Source: Parasponia andersonii
Lineage: Eukaryota > Streptophyta > Magnoliopsida > Rosales > Cannabaceae
Length of the DNA: 64,000 nucleotides
Assembly: GCA_002914805.1 (NCBI GenBank)
Contig: JXTB01000138.1
Coordinates: 298,153 to 362,152 of the forward strand
Direction of reading: 5' to 3'
The translations under genes were made by a program, and so were the position numbers. Under the pieces are notes generated by a model. It saw only the letters and a list, made by a program, of their open reading frames with translations. It was not told the DNA's origin and ran no database searches. Positions 1 through 10,332 of the stretch are shown piece by piece (the first letter of the stretch is position 1; every line of letters begins with the position of its first letter).

Positions 1-711
1 ACACGATTAACTTCATCTGGAAGAAAATAATCTGTCGGTTCGGGATCCCGAAAGAGATACACGCCGATCATGGCACACAGTTCCAAAATGCTAAGATCAA
101 GGAATTATGTGAGCTATATGATATAAGGCTCAGTTTCTCTTCCGTGAACGACCCTCAGGGGAATGGCCAAGCAGAGGCAACGAACAAAGCCATATTCCTC
201 AATATAAAAAAGAACTTGCAGGAGGCTAAAGGCAAGTGGTTAGAAGAGCTCCAGGCCGTGGTATGGGCCCATCGAACCACAGAGCAGAGGTTGACTTGAA
301 GAACGCCATTCGCCATGGTCTACGGATCAGAGGCTGTGATCCCGATCGAGGTCGGCCTCCCGACCCTCCACTCCGAAGTGGTAAAAGATGCCCCCTTAAA
401 TGAACGCTAGCTAAGCCGCAACACAGACCTCCTGGAGGAAACGAGAGACATGACCCTAGTTTACCTGGCTTCATACCACCATCAAGCTAGGTCTTACTAT
501 GCAAAAAAGGTTAGTGCTCAACGATTTAATGCCGGGGATTGGATCTTGAAAGTTAGAACAGGGAATTCCTCGAAACTAGATTTCAATTAGATCGGACCCT
601 ATGAGGTGATCAAAGCACTCGACAATGGTGCGTATATCCTAAAAGAGCTCAAGACCGGGAAAAACTTGCCGAACACGTGGAACGTTTAGCACTTGAAAAA
701 GTATCACGTAT
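1..711 (+). pseudogene. Ty3/gypsy integrase, C-terminal part, with stops
   Basis: Reading from base 3 gives the integrase core end: a FIWKKIICRFGIPKEIHADH stretch with the second catalytic Asp, GTQFQN, then NDPQGNGQAEATN with the catalytic Glu, and downstream AMVYGSEAVIPIE and IGPYEVIKALDNGAYILKEL, the conserved end of Tat-type pol. In-frame stops at 297-299 and again near 409, 587 and 687 break the frame. The first part of pol is outside the window. No chromodomain is visible, which fits a Tat rather than a chromovirus element. Confidence 0.88.
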
Positions 712-937
712 AAGACATATATATATGATGTAAGACCATGTGAATGCTTATATTATTGAAAAGCTTAAATCCAAAACAGGTCATGTTCCTTTTTTGCCGC
801 ATGGATTCATCTTTTGGATTGCTGTGGAAAAAAGGTCTGCCCACAGTGACAGACCCCACGCACTATTCACGTGTGAGACCCATCTGAACGCTTATATTAT
901 TAAAAAGCTTAATTCTGAAACAGGTCAGGTCTTCTGC
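712..937. other. Spacer between pol end and repeat arrays
   Basis: This non-coding spacer holds a short direct repeat: a segment reading TGAATGCTTATATTATTGAA near 741 recurs near 886 in slightly changed form. It leads into the 73-bp array, so the repeat-rich 3' region probably begins here. Confidence 0.5.
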
Positions 938-1230
938 CATACGGAAAAATCATACCGGGCTGCCACGGAAAGGGTCTGCCCATAGTGGCAGACCCCACGT
1001 TTAATTTGCACAGGCAAAAAATCATACCAGGCTGCTACGGAAAAGGGTCTGCCTGCAGTAGCAGACCCCACGTTTTATTTGCACAGGCAAAAAATCACAC
1101 CAGGCTGCTACAGAAAAAAGTCTACCCATAGTGGCAGATCCCATGCCTCAGTTGCACAGGCAAAAAATCATACCGGATTGCCACGGAAAAGGGTCTGCCA
1201 CAGTTGCAGACCATACGCACTACTCGCGCA
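938..1230 (+). repeat. 73-bp tandem repeat, about 4 units
   Basis: The unit contains CAGGCAAAAAATCATACC, a GCTGCTACGGAAAAGGGTCTGCC block and a GCAGACCCCACG block. CAGGCAA starts at 1011, 1084 and 1157, an exact 73-bp step; a more diverged unit begins near 938. It lies just before the 100-bp array in the untranslated 3' region of the Tat-like element. Confidence 0.85.
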
Positions 1231-2038
1231 AAACGATCGTACTATGGGGATCACATCGCTTGTCGACAATCCGAGAAAATGTACGAAGAGGAAAGAGCTG
1301 CGCAATCTAAAACTTGCCAGCAGACCTCAAAAACGATCGTACTATAGGGATCACGTCACTTGTCGATGACCCGAGAAAACGTACGAAAAAGAAAGAGCTA
1401 CGCAACCAAAAACTTGGCAGCAGACCTCAAAAATGATCGTACTATGGGGATCACGTCGCTTGTTGACGACCCGAGAAACCGTACGAAAAGAAAAGAGCTG
1501 CGCAACCTAAAACTTGCCAGCAGAACTCAAAAACAATCGTACTATGGGGATCACGTCGCTCGTCGACGACCCTAGAAAATGTACGAAGAGGAAAGAGCTA
1601 CGCAATCAAAAACTTGCCAGCATACCTCAAAAACGATCGTACTATGGGGATCACGTCGCTCGTCGACGACCCGAGAAAACGTACGAAGAGGAAAGAGCTG
1701 CGCAACCAAAAACTTGCCAGCAGACCTAAAAAACGATCGTACTATGGGGATCACGTCACTTGTCGACGACCCGAGAAAACGTACGAAGAAGAAAGAGCTG
1801 CGCAACCAAAAACTTGCCAGCAGACCTCAAAAATGATCGTACTATGGGGATCACGTCGCTTGCCGACGACCCAAGAAAACGTACGAAGAGGGAAGAGCTG
1901 CACAACCAAAAACTTGCCAGCAGACCTCGAAAACAATCGTACTATGGGAATCACATCGTGCAATAAAACGCTTGCCGATGACCCGAGAAAACGTACGAGG
2001 AGAAAAGGGCCGCGCAACCCAAAAGATTGCCAACAGAC
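1231..2038 (+). repeat. 100-bp tandem repeat, 8 units
   Basis: The motif AAACGATCGTACTATGGGGA or a close variant starts at 1231, 1331, 1431, 1531, 1631, 1731, 1831 and 1931, an exact 100-bp period. Units contain TCACGTCGCTTGTCGACGAC, CCGAGAAAACGTACGAAGAG and CAAAAACTTGCCAGCAGACC. The last unit has about 8 extra bases, including GCAATAAAACG. Several ORFs appear in all frames here only because the repeat lacks stops; 100 is not a multiple of 3, so the reading frame shifts each unit and I do not call a protein. Confidence 0.95.
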
Positions 2039-2040
2039 CC

Positions 2041-2230
2041 CCTAAGGAACATTTTAGCTATACGAAGAGCTAAAGGAAAGCAGGGTCGGGATCCACCTGT
2101 TGGAAGTGGACCCTCCCTAAGGAATATTTTAGCTATACGAAGAGCTAAAGGACAGCAGGGTCGGGATCCATCCGTTGGAAGTGGACCCTCCTTAAGGAAC
2201 ATTTTAGCTATACGAATGGCTAAAGCATAG
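2041..2230 (+). repeat. 75-bp tandem repeat, about 2.5 units
   Basis: Units begin with CCTAAGGAACATTTTAGCTA at 2041, CCTAAGGAATATTTTAGCTA at 2116 and CTTAAGGAACATTTTAGCTA at 2191, an exact 75-bp step. Each full unit also has GGTCGGGATCCA and GTTGGAAGTGGACCCTC. The third unit decays after GGCTAAAGCATAG. This is a third repeat family directly after the 100-bp array. Confidence 0.92.
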
Positions 2231-2920
2231 CAGGCTCTACCCGGGGGATGGTTTATTTGCGCATGGGCAGAATGTGAACGGATTCGGAGTCTACCCATTG
2301 GAAGTAGTCCAGTACCAGACCAAACGTGAAGACAGATATTAAGATTAAAGTTTATTTATTATGTCCTAAAAATACAAAGTGCACGGTAAACAGTAGTGCT
2401 CGCTCGTAAGCCCTATTTACGGGAGGCAAGTCGCGAACGGACTCATAGGGAGACATCGGAGTAGTAGTGCCCAGTTTGTTCCCGGTAAGAGCCAAGCCCA
2501 GGCCTTCTCCTTTGCAACGAGGGGTCTAAACAATGGTCGACCAATCCCTGGAGCTGGTTCCAAGCGCGGTCCCATTTGGGGTCGGAGAAGAACAGCTACA
2601 CGCGCGGGTCGAACTCTACCAAAATAAGTCATAACAGAAGTTATACCTTCGTAAAACCAGATAAGTCAAAGCTCGCATCCCTATCTCTGGAACCAATCTT
2701 GACAGTCATGGCTTGAGGAGGACTCACTAATGGCCCGAAATCGTGTCCATCCGAGTCATCCACAATTATTTATATAGACGGCTACAACAAGGTTTAACTT
2801 TAGCCCGGACGTGGTCAACAAAGAAAAAGAAAACAGACTAAAGAGAATCGCATTGTTCTTATTATTTATATAGAGGGTTACAACGAGGGTCAGCTTTACA
2901 AATGTACAAAATTAGGGACC
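2231..2920. other. Non-coding spacer of the Tat-like element
   Basis: I see no convincing gene. A short direct repeat containing ATTATTTATATAGA occurs near 2764 and again near 2859, about 95 bp apart. The segment separates the tandem repeats from the end of the antisense ORF. Confidence 0.6.
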
Positions 2921-3955
2921 CTAATTACCTCCGGCTAGGGGAGCGCGACCAGTTCCGGTGCTTGGACCAACCCCGGTGGAGGGTGGCGTACCAGGCTCGG
3001 ATTCATCACTGGATATAATGACAGCACTAGGCCCTTCACTAGTTGAGACCCTGAGACCAGGCTGACCGCCAGGGGCTTCCAAAGTTCGATCTGGCGGACC
3101 AGAAATAGGGATAAGCTCTTTGGCACTAGAGGCAGATGTAGAGGGCCCGCCCTTTTTCGCATCAAGCATCTTCAGCACATCAGCAGGGTACGTAATGCTG
3201 ATCTCATCCCCAAACTGCTGCATATAGTGCTTGATGGAATAGTGGTCTCTCTCGACGCCTTTCTGCTTGTCAAACTGGTCTGGCGTGACCACCTCAGCAT
3301 GGCCTTCGAACTCTCTATTCTCCCAGCCAGACCTGTAACTTTCCGCAAAAAGGACATCCACCTGCCTCTGGTACCTCATTTTCAATTTCTCCGTGTCCGC
3401 CACCATATCCTTCCGCGCCGCTAGCCTGAGCTCTGCTTGCCGCTGCGATAAGTCGACCAAAAAAGTGTTAATGCCGGCAAGGTCCTCGCTGTGTTTGTGA
3501 GACATCTCCACATGAGCACCCATCAGATTTTTGTGATCCAAGAAGATATATCGATTTACCTCGTTGGACCAGTCAAGTCTGTGTTGCAGAGAGTGGGCCT
3601 CTAGCTTGGCTTTTGCCTCGGCTTTCCTCGCTTCTTTGGCGTCATCGACAGCCCTGTCACGAGCGATGAAAGCCAGTCCCATCTCTGCCCCCGCGCTCTG
3701 CAATTCTTTCTCCTTGACTCTTAGCTCATTTTGAGCCAGTCTGGTGGCCTCAGCTTGAGCAAGTTTTCCGGCCTCTGCCTCGGCCAGTCTTGCAGCCAGC
3801 TCCTCGTGCTTGGACCTCTCGAGGCTCCGATATAGATCGAAGTTAGTCCTCAACTCGGCAAGGGTGGCCTCGCTGCACTCGGCCAGTGTAGAGCAGGAGC
3901 TAAGCTCTTCGGTCAAATCCTTGACGCGAGAGGAATAGAAAGACTAGACGGCGGC
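2921..3955 (-). CDS. Antisense accessory ORF of Tat element, coiled-coil C-terminal part
   Basis: An open minus-strand frame of about 331 aa, preceded in frame by more residues up to a TAG near 3945. It is rich in Ala, Glu, Lys, Leu and Arg in heptad-like order (ELAARLAEAEAGKLAQAEA and following), predicting a long coiled coil in the first ~130 residues. A region with DVLFAESYRSGWENREFEGH follows, then an acidic and proline-rich tail (VIISSDESEPGTPP). This layout is typical of the C-terminal half of antisense ORFs of Tat retrotransposons. Its function is unknown. The N-terminal half is the broken region up to 5906. Confidence 0.7.
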
Positions 3956-3965
3956 CAGCTGCAAG

Positions 3966-5906
3966 TTAAACAAAAAAGGGGGGGTTAGTGTCTAGCAAGG
4001 ATCCTGAAAAACATAGAAGCCACCGAATGGACCAAACCTGCGTGAAGGTACAGCTGGTGACAAGCTCGACATTCTCCAAAGAGAGCGCCTCCAGCTCCAG
4101 CTCTGTGGCTGGACCCTCTCTTTGGGCGTTGCCCGGGCCTGGGGAACACGGCTCTGCCCCTCCAGCCGTGAGGGCACCCTCTCCCCCAGCCGGGCATGCC
4201 CCCGAAGCAGCGGCGGTAGGGACAGAGGAAGGCTCAGCTCTACCGAGAGCGTCGTCGACCACGGCGGGAGGTTGTACATCTCCTCTTGGCGGGCCGCTGC
4301 GCACGGACCTTCTTCTCCTTAGAAGGGTCAGCGTGGCCCCGTAGTCATCACTGTCAAACGAGGAGGCAACACTACCCCTCTTCTCTGCCCGGCCCTCTTC
4401 TTTGTTAGATGAGCTGACCTCATGTCGCCACTTTATTAGGACCGGGGGAGGGAAAGATAGCTGAGACTTTAACTTCGGAGCCCCCCCACTGAGCTCAGCG
4501 ATCTCCCCACCGAGGCAAGTAGCACCCGATTTCGAACCGGAGTCAGGGGTGGACGAGGTTAGTACAGCAGACCCCNNNNNNNNNNNNNNNNNATCTCCTC
4601 GCTGTATATGGTCCGTGTGGCAGACGTTCCCCCGGATGGAGGTCCGCCTGCATCAGAGCGGGGGACCGCAGGCACTTCATCTCCTGAGAGCACCTTGAGA
4701 TGCCAGCCAGCGGGTGCCTTAGGGCGAGCTTTATGTCCCTCGGCTCCCCCCTTGATGAGGGAGGGATCAGCCGATAGGCCGGTCTCAGAACCTGCAAAGA
4801 ACAAGCAACATATTTAGGTCACAGCCATAATCAGACCCACAAAGCTCAATGATGCGAAAATGAACCCACCCCTAGCCCTCTTAGGGGCGACGGCTTCCTC
4901 CCTGCGGAGCCTGACGCACTCCTCGGCCATAAGCCTCATGGCCGCCTCAAGCTCATGGCTAGACGGCGCCACCAGGTCGTTGGAGTCTGCCAATTGGCTT
5001 CAAGCTGTAACCTGCCGATCCACCATGGCGATTCGGTCATGCTCGTCCCGGCAGAATCGGTTCAGGGTAGAGGTGTTAAGTCGGCTCCGCATGTGCTTTG
5101 TGATCACCGAGGTATCCAGAGAGAATGAAAGGTATGAAACCATCCTGGGCATCATGTTCATCACCAGGGGGTTGAGGATGGCCTGGATATGCCGGTAGTC
5201 CCCGGGAGATCTGAAGATGACGATCCCCTCTAGGCCTTTGAGCCACCCCACCGACAAATGCGGCTCGAACCTGTTCTCTTCTGCTGAGGCTGCACAAGAC
5301 AAAATAACGTGAGCAATAACAGACGAGAAGGACGTAGACCCGAAAATCACAACCTAGCACTTACTCTGCAGGAAAGCTGAGGGAACTTGGAAGTGCTCGC
5401 CATTCACCCAAGGGGAGCACCACGCCCCTCTAATGGCGTATAGCCTAGCGTGGGAGTCTCATTGCTTGTCTGACCTCGGTAAGCCCCAGAAGATATGATG
5501 TCCCGGTAGCGGCTGGAGGTAAAAGGTGGGGTAGAAACTCTTCTTGGGGATGAGGGTGAGTTTATAAGCATAAAAGACCACCTCCATGTCGATATACAGG
5601 CTGTAGAGAACTGACAGGGCGGAAAGCCCCATCAGAATCATGACCCTATTTGCGTTTAACTGCATCGGATGGATCCCCGTCAAAGCGAAGAATTGGTGGA
5701 TCAGAGGAGGAAGAGGAAATCGTAGCCATTCTAGGTATTTTCTGCCCAAGATAATAGAGCCTTCGGGGCAGAGGGATGAAGATACCAATCCGCAGGGCCC
5801 TCGACCCTTTGCAGTGTCACTCCACCGAGGAGGCAGAGCTGTTTCCTTAATGAATCCAACTCTGAATCCACGATAGGGCGCAATTCCTGATCTTGACCTG
5901 AAGCCA
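3966..5906 (-). pseudogene. Antisense accessory ORF, N-terminal part, broken ('putative gypsy-type transposon' domain)
   Basis: A candidate ATG at 5904-5906 opens MASGQDQELRPIVDSELDSL. After a frame change the segment 5459-5788 reads EGSIILGRKYLEWLRFPLPP and PMQLNANRVMILMGLSALSV, which resembles the family called 'putative gypsy type transposon'. A TGA stands where a Trp is expected at its end. A further segment (5000-5280) reads VGWLKGLEGIVIFRSPGDYR and continues as a helical region with Arg/Glu-rich residues. Stops, frame changes and possibly introns separate the pieces, and a 17-base N run interrupts it. I infer a decayed gene in the same orientation as 2921-3955. Confidence 0.6.
4576..4592. 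other. Assembly gap (17 N)
   Basis: Seventeen unresolved bases inside the antisense ORF region. The reading frame across it cannot be judged. Confidence 1.
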
Positions 5907-6226
5907 TTGTTCTGGATACGATTGAAAGAGTAAAAGTCTCTAGAAGAGAGAAAATCAGAAACCGTAGGATTTTATGAGACTAGAATGATTGAAGATTTTA
6001 GTAAAGTGGCAAATGAGCATAATTGCAGCTTTTATAGAGGGGGAGCTGAAGAGTTTTTCTGGAAAAGGGGAGAGCAAAGGAGACCGAACAGTCGGAACTT
6101 CGAAATTTGAACAGATTTCAAGACATGAGATGGCGTGCCTCCGCGTCGGCAGGGGGGAGCCACATGCATCCCCCAGATTGGAGGAATGGATAAACGATTT
6201 CCCCACTTGACGGATACGAATCCATC
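5907..6226. other. Region between antisense ORF start and polypurine tract
   Basis: No gene supported. It would contain the leader or promoter of the antisense ORF if that ORF is transcribed, but I recognise no specific element. Confidence 0.4.
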
Positions 6227-6247
6227 AAGTAGGGAAATGGAGGTAGT
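6227..6247 (+). promoter_or_regulatory. Polypurine tract of Tat-like element
   Basis: AAGTAGGGAAATGGAGGTAG lies directly before the LTR start TGTGGGACCC. A purine run at this place primes plus-strand DNA synthesis in LTR retrotransposons. It confirms that the following LTR is the 3' LTR of a plus-strand element. Confidence 0.8.
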
Positions 6248-7073
6248 TGTGGGACCCGTTCCCAAATCATACACCACGTGGATGATTAAGCAGCAGAACA
6301 GGTCACAAACGGGGCCCACCTTCCGACAGGTGTCGAGAGTGATTAGCTAAAGGCTACGCGGGTCACACGTGATACCACATCGGCCATTGGACTGTCCCAG
6401 GTTAGGGCCGAGCCCATCACAGACCCTGGACAGACTCGACCCAGTCTGACCCTTATCTCGACAGCTGGGAGGTCGGAAGCCCCAAGGGTCTTCCACCAGA
6501 ATACAATGGAAAGTAACTCACAACTCTAGACTCAGACAGAGCATTTAATGCGATCTTGGATAGGTGTGCGTAAGAGGCAAGCCGTCCTGACAGAACAGCG
6601 ATTTGTCCAAATCTCACCCCTGACAGACTCAAGCCATAGGAGGCGGCAGAAACCAGGCTACAGCAATATAGAGGAGATCATAGTAATCTCGGCCTGTGAC
6701 CTCTGGGAAAAACTTTGAGGAAAAAGGTACTCAGTCCTGAGATTGAGACCCGGATGGTTCACAATCTGAGGACTATATATATATGAGCCATGCGTTTCCG
6801 AGAGGGGCATACACAGATACAAAAAAAGATATTTAAAAGTCTACGAGCAAGAAACAAAGATATACTCATATAGAACTAAATCCTTACTACCTTGAATCAA
6901 GAAAAGACCACTGACTTAAGCATCGGAGAGTCTTTGTAGGTGGCCACCCCCGCCTCTTCGACCCTGCCTGAAGTTCAGAATACTTTGGAATAGCAAGGAC
7001 ACGTGGACAGTTGGAAGACGCATCATCAGTGGTTCAAAGACATGTGGACGGCTGGTGAGAAACCGATCCAACA
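6248..7073 (+). mobile_element. 3' LTR of Tat-like element (826 bp)
   Basis: It starts TGTGGGACCCGTTCC and ends GGTGAGAAACCGATCCAACA. A TATA-like run (CTATATATATATGAGCC, near 6771) is the likely promoter. Its borders are fixed by comparison with the inverted copy at 8992-9797, which starts TGTGGACCCGTTCC and ends GAGAATCGATCCAACA. Both share the segment AAGCATCGGAGAGTCTTTGT or a close variant before the end. Confidence 0.92.
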
Positions 7074-8280
7074 CTTAGTATTTATTAACATTTCTTTCTT
7101 TCTAAACAATTTTATTTTTGCTACTCCTATTACTGTTTTGAAACTAAGTTTAAACTACCAAAGTTCGTTTTTAATTCAGAATGTAAGGACTAAAATTATG
7201 CCATTGAATTACCTGAATAAGGTGCTAGCATATAAATAAACAAAAGGTACTTGGATAATTAATAATATTAAACGAAATGCCTGTTAGTCCCTAATTCTAA
7301 GGTGGTCTCATATCTTGATTAATGTGTAATACTAAATACTAATAAGAATTAGCATCGTAATGAGAATTGTAATAAAATGACATTAGAATAGGAACGTGAA
7401 TGATATTTCATTATTTGATTGAAACTTGAAATTATTCGTAAAATAAGAATTATTATGTTTGGTTGCATGTTGGAGTGGAATGTAATAAATGTTGTATTAA
7501 AAATAATATCCTTATTTTTTTGAAATATTATTTATATTTCAAAAAATTAAAATTTAGGTGATTTAAAAGTTATTATTCCAATCTATTAAAAAAATAACAT
7601 TTAATGAACAAATTAATTATTTATTTAATAAAATAACGTTATCAAAATAAAACAGTTGATTGTTAAATTATTTTTATACGTATATAAGTAACCTAATATT
7701 AGAAATTCAGGCCGAAAAAAAAATTAAAAAGTAATACATATAAATTTGCATATTGAAATCCTGGAAAAGTGAATATTACTACTTGTGAACAAATGGAAGA
7801 ATGAATTTTACGACTCAAATCCTTATATAATGTTGGAACTGAATAATTAGTTTGGTGGACAAAAGGTAAAAACATTTTATGTAACAACGAGCTCAATAAT
7901 ATAAACCTAATTTCTTAGGAGAAACAGTGGAAATACAAATCCATCAATTGATAAAATTTGGTTTCTTAAGGAATTTTCATTCCATACTCGATTTTTAAAC
8001 TAAATAGTAGAATGGACCTTTTAGTAGAATTGTCATTCCAGTCTATTCCATCTAATCAAGCGCGGCTCCACTAAATCTGAGATCACTATCTCTCTAGTTA
8101 TACTCTTCAGAGCTGAACTCGTGACTAATTCACATAATTCTATCTCAAAATCATTATTCTTATTCTTACTCTCAAATACTGAACCCAAGTCTACCAGCTG
8201 GCCTCTTCGTGCATTTGATACCAAATAACAAATATAAAAAATAGAAACTTTTAAGGTCAAATATAGAAAGAAATACTTAC
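7074..8280. other. Left remainder of RGL-A intron 6
   Basis: AT-rich DNA between the Tat LTR and the donor of RGL-A exon 6 (GTAAGT at 8280-8275 on the minus strand). No RGL exon 7 equivalent or other gene is visible. If the gene once continued, its exons 7-15 lie left of the Tat element, outside the window. Confidence 0.6.
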
Positions 8281-10332
8281 TTCTTCTTTGAAATCTGGCT
8301 CTACGGGGTTGATTAGTTTGACAGCCTCCGGGTGAGCCAAGACTTGGCCTCTTTCGGGCTCCCTATAGTCAGGAAGAGGCATAAATCTTTGCTTGTTATC
8401 TGCCATCCATGTAGTGAAACCTATCCAAAATATCCTAACCATATTAATATTAATATCTACTAATCCATAAAAATCCAAAATTTATTATACAAAATCCAAT
8501 ATATAATACATAATAAATAAAAAAAGGGAAAAGAGTCACAAAGTGTGGATTTAATTAATTACATATCTTTCCTCAACTTAAAGACAATTCTCGTGTTGGT
8601 GAGATGGAAAGCAGGCCATCCATCTAAGTACTCGTATATCCCATACGAATAAAAGCGAGACGATCCACGAAATATTATAAATCTTACATTTACCCCCCCA
8701 AAAAAAAAAACTACTATAATGTTTTTTAATAATAGAAAAAATCATTAGCTATAATGGGAATTTAAAAATTAAAATAAGCTACCTTTCGTCTATGTTTAAT
8801 GGGGAGAGCTTGCCATCAGAGTGTGAAATTCCAGGTTCTTGTGAATGAAAGCTCTATTTGCTCCTCATTTTCTAGTATTACCTTAAAATCTGTCCCTTCA
8901 AGTCTGCAAATATCCAATATTTATTTTAGTGCATTATTTCCTTTAACAAGAATTTTTTTTTAAAAAAAAATAAGATTTAACTTAACATAATTGTTGGATC
9001 GATTCTCACCAGCGGTCCACGTATCTCTGAACTGCTGACGAGGTATTCACCAACTGTTCATGTGTCCTTGCTATCGCGGAATATCTTTAGCTTCAGGCTG
9101 AGATGGGGAGGCGGGGGTGATAACCTTCAAAAATTCTCCGATGCTTAAGTCAGTGATTTATTCCTGAGATGGAATAACAAGGATTTTGTTTTTCTTTGTA
9201 AAAATATTTTTTGTATATTGTATTGTCTCTTCTCTACCTCTCTCTCTTTGGGAGGAAACAAGGCTTATATATATGATCCTAAGACTAGGAGTTTTTTTGC
9301 TCTCAATCTCAGGATCGAGTACATTTTTTCATCATGACTTATTCCAAAAATCACGGGTCATGGTTACCGTGACTTTCCTTGTATCGTCGCGGCCTGTTTT
9401 CCACTGTCCCCTACGACTCCAACCTGTCGGGGGTGAGATTTTGATAAGCTGCTGTTCTGTCAGGACGACTTGCCCAATGCGCGCACCTGCCCAGGATCGC
9501 ATTAAATGCTCTGTCTGGGTCTGGAGCTGTGAGTTGCTTCCCATTGTACTCTGGTAGAAGACTCTTGAGGCTCGACCCTCAGCTGTCGAGGTAAGAATCG
9601 GACTGGACCGAGTCCATCCAGGGTCTGGGATGGGTTCGGCCCTAGCCTCGGATAGCCCATGGCTTATGCGGTACTACGTGCGATTCGCGTGGCCTTTAAT
9701 TGGTCACTCTGGACACGTGTCGGACGATGTGCCCTATTTATGACCTGTTCAGCCATTTAATCGTCCACGTGGTGTACGATTTAGGAACGGGTCCACAATA
9801 ATATACCTATCAATGGAGCCTTTTTTTTTTCCCTGTACTTTCATTTCCAATCCAGACCATGTCCTAGTTCCTATATATGTACACACACAGATATATAAAT
9901 ACACGAAATAGTAAAGAAAAAAGAAAAACATAGGAAATTTGCAAATGATGTTTTTATTATAATTAGTATAAAACATAATTGTTTATATATATTTATATAT
10001 ATATATATAAATTTATAGTACCTTCTGTTAACTTCATCGCTGAGAACCTCAAGCAAGTTATCGACCCCTTTATATCTTATTCCGGTGATGGCTCCTCCCC
10101 GTTTCGACAGCGTAACTTGGAGTATGCCATTGTCCATCTCAACCTGCATTTATTGAAAAAAGAAAAAGTAACTACTTAGCTAATTTATTATAGGGAATTT
10201 GTTATTTTTCTGGCTGGAATTTGAAAATAAGAAAAGTAAAAAGACGATACATAGTAGTAAAATCATGTTAGGGGTGGCAAAAAGTATTACATATTTATCC
10301 TGGATATGCAAGTGCAGGGAGGGAAGCGACAT
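8281..10332 (-). pseudogene. RGL-A: rhamnogalacturonate lyase pseudogene, exons 1-6 only
   Basis: Six exons align with the intact neighbours: 10291-10332 (MSLPSLHLHIQDKY), 10022-10143, about 9806-9870, 8783-8903, 8563-8682 and 8281-8420. Exons 1, 2 and 5 keep exactly the lengths of the paralogues (42, 122, 120). Exon 3 has TAG at 9864-9866 where the paralogues have a Trp codon, plus a poly-A expansion. Exon 4 is 121 instead of 120 bases, and exon 6 is 140 instead of 142, so both shift frame. Residues such as EMDNGILQVTLSKRGGAITG and NKQRFMPLPDYREPERGQ identify the family. A solo LTR sits in intron 3 and a Tat-like element follows at the intron 6 position. Exons 7-15 are absent from the window. 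It is a dead copy at the 3' end of the tandem cluster. Confidence 0.92.
8992..9797 (-). mobile_element. Solo LTR of the Tat-like family in RGL-A intron 3
   Basis: An 806-bp minus-strand copy of the LTR at 6248-7073. It has TGTGGACCC at its 5' end (9797) and CCAACA at its 3' end (8992), with a perfect 5-bp target duplication ATAAT at 8987-8991 and 9798-9802. No internal retrotransposon sequence is attached, so it arose by recombination between two LTRs. It begins only about ten bases inside the intron, beside the exon 3 donor site. Confidence 0.95.

Larger units (their letters stand above)
1..7073 (+). mobile_element. Tat-like Ty3/gypsy LTR retrotransposon, 3' part
   Basis: Seen in order on the plus strand: the end of an integrase gene, three tandem-repeat arrays, a minus-strand accessory ORF, a purine-rich tract and a full LTR ending in CCAACA at 7073. 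The 5' LTR, gag and most of pol lie left of the window. An antisense ORF with a 'putative gypsy-type transposon' domain between pol and the 3' LTR is known from Tat-lineage elements such as Grande. The pol end carries several stops, so this copy is not autonomous. The five bases after the LTR are CTTAG; the matching target duplication would be outside the window. By position it lies where intron 6 of the RGL-A pseudogene would continue. Confidence 0.8.

Noticed and set aside
1079-2045. Overlapping ORFs of 60-143 aa in both strands with repeated peptides
   Set aside because: They are frames through the 100-bp tandem repeat; the period shifts frame every unit and no domain is present.
3988-4344. 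Plus-strand ORF opposite the antisense accessory gene
   Set aside because: It is the reverse of a low-complexity part of the minus-strand ORF and matches nothing known.
8033-8260. Minus-strand ORF as RGL-A exon 7
   Set aside because: It has no similarity to exon 7 of the two intact paralogues ([13 protein letters not shown]) and no proper splice borders.
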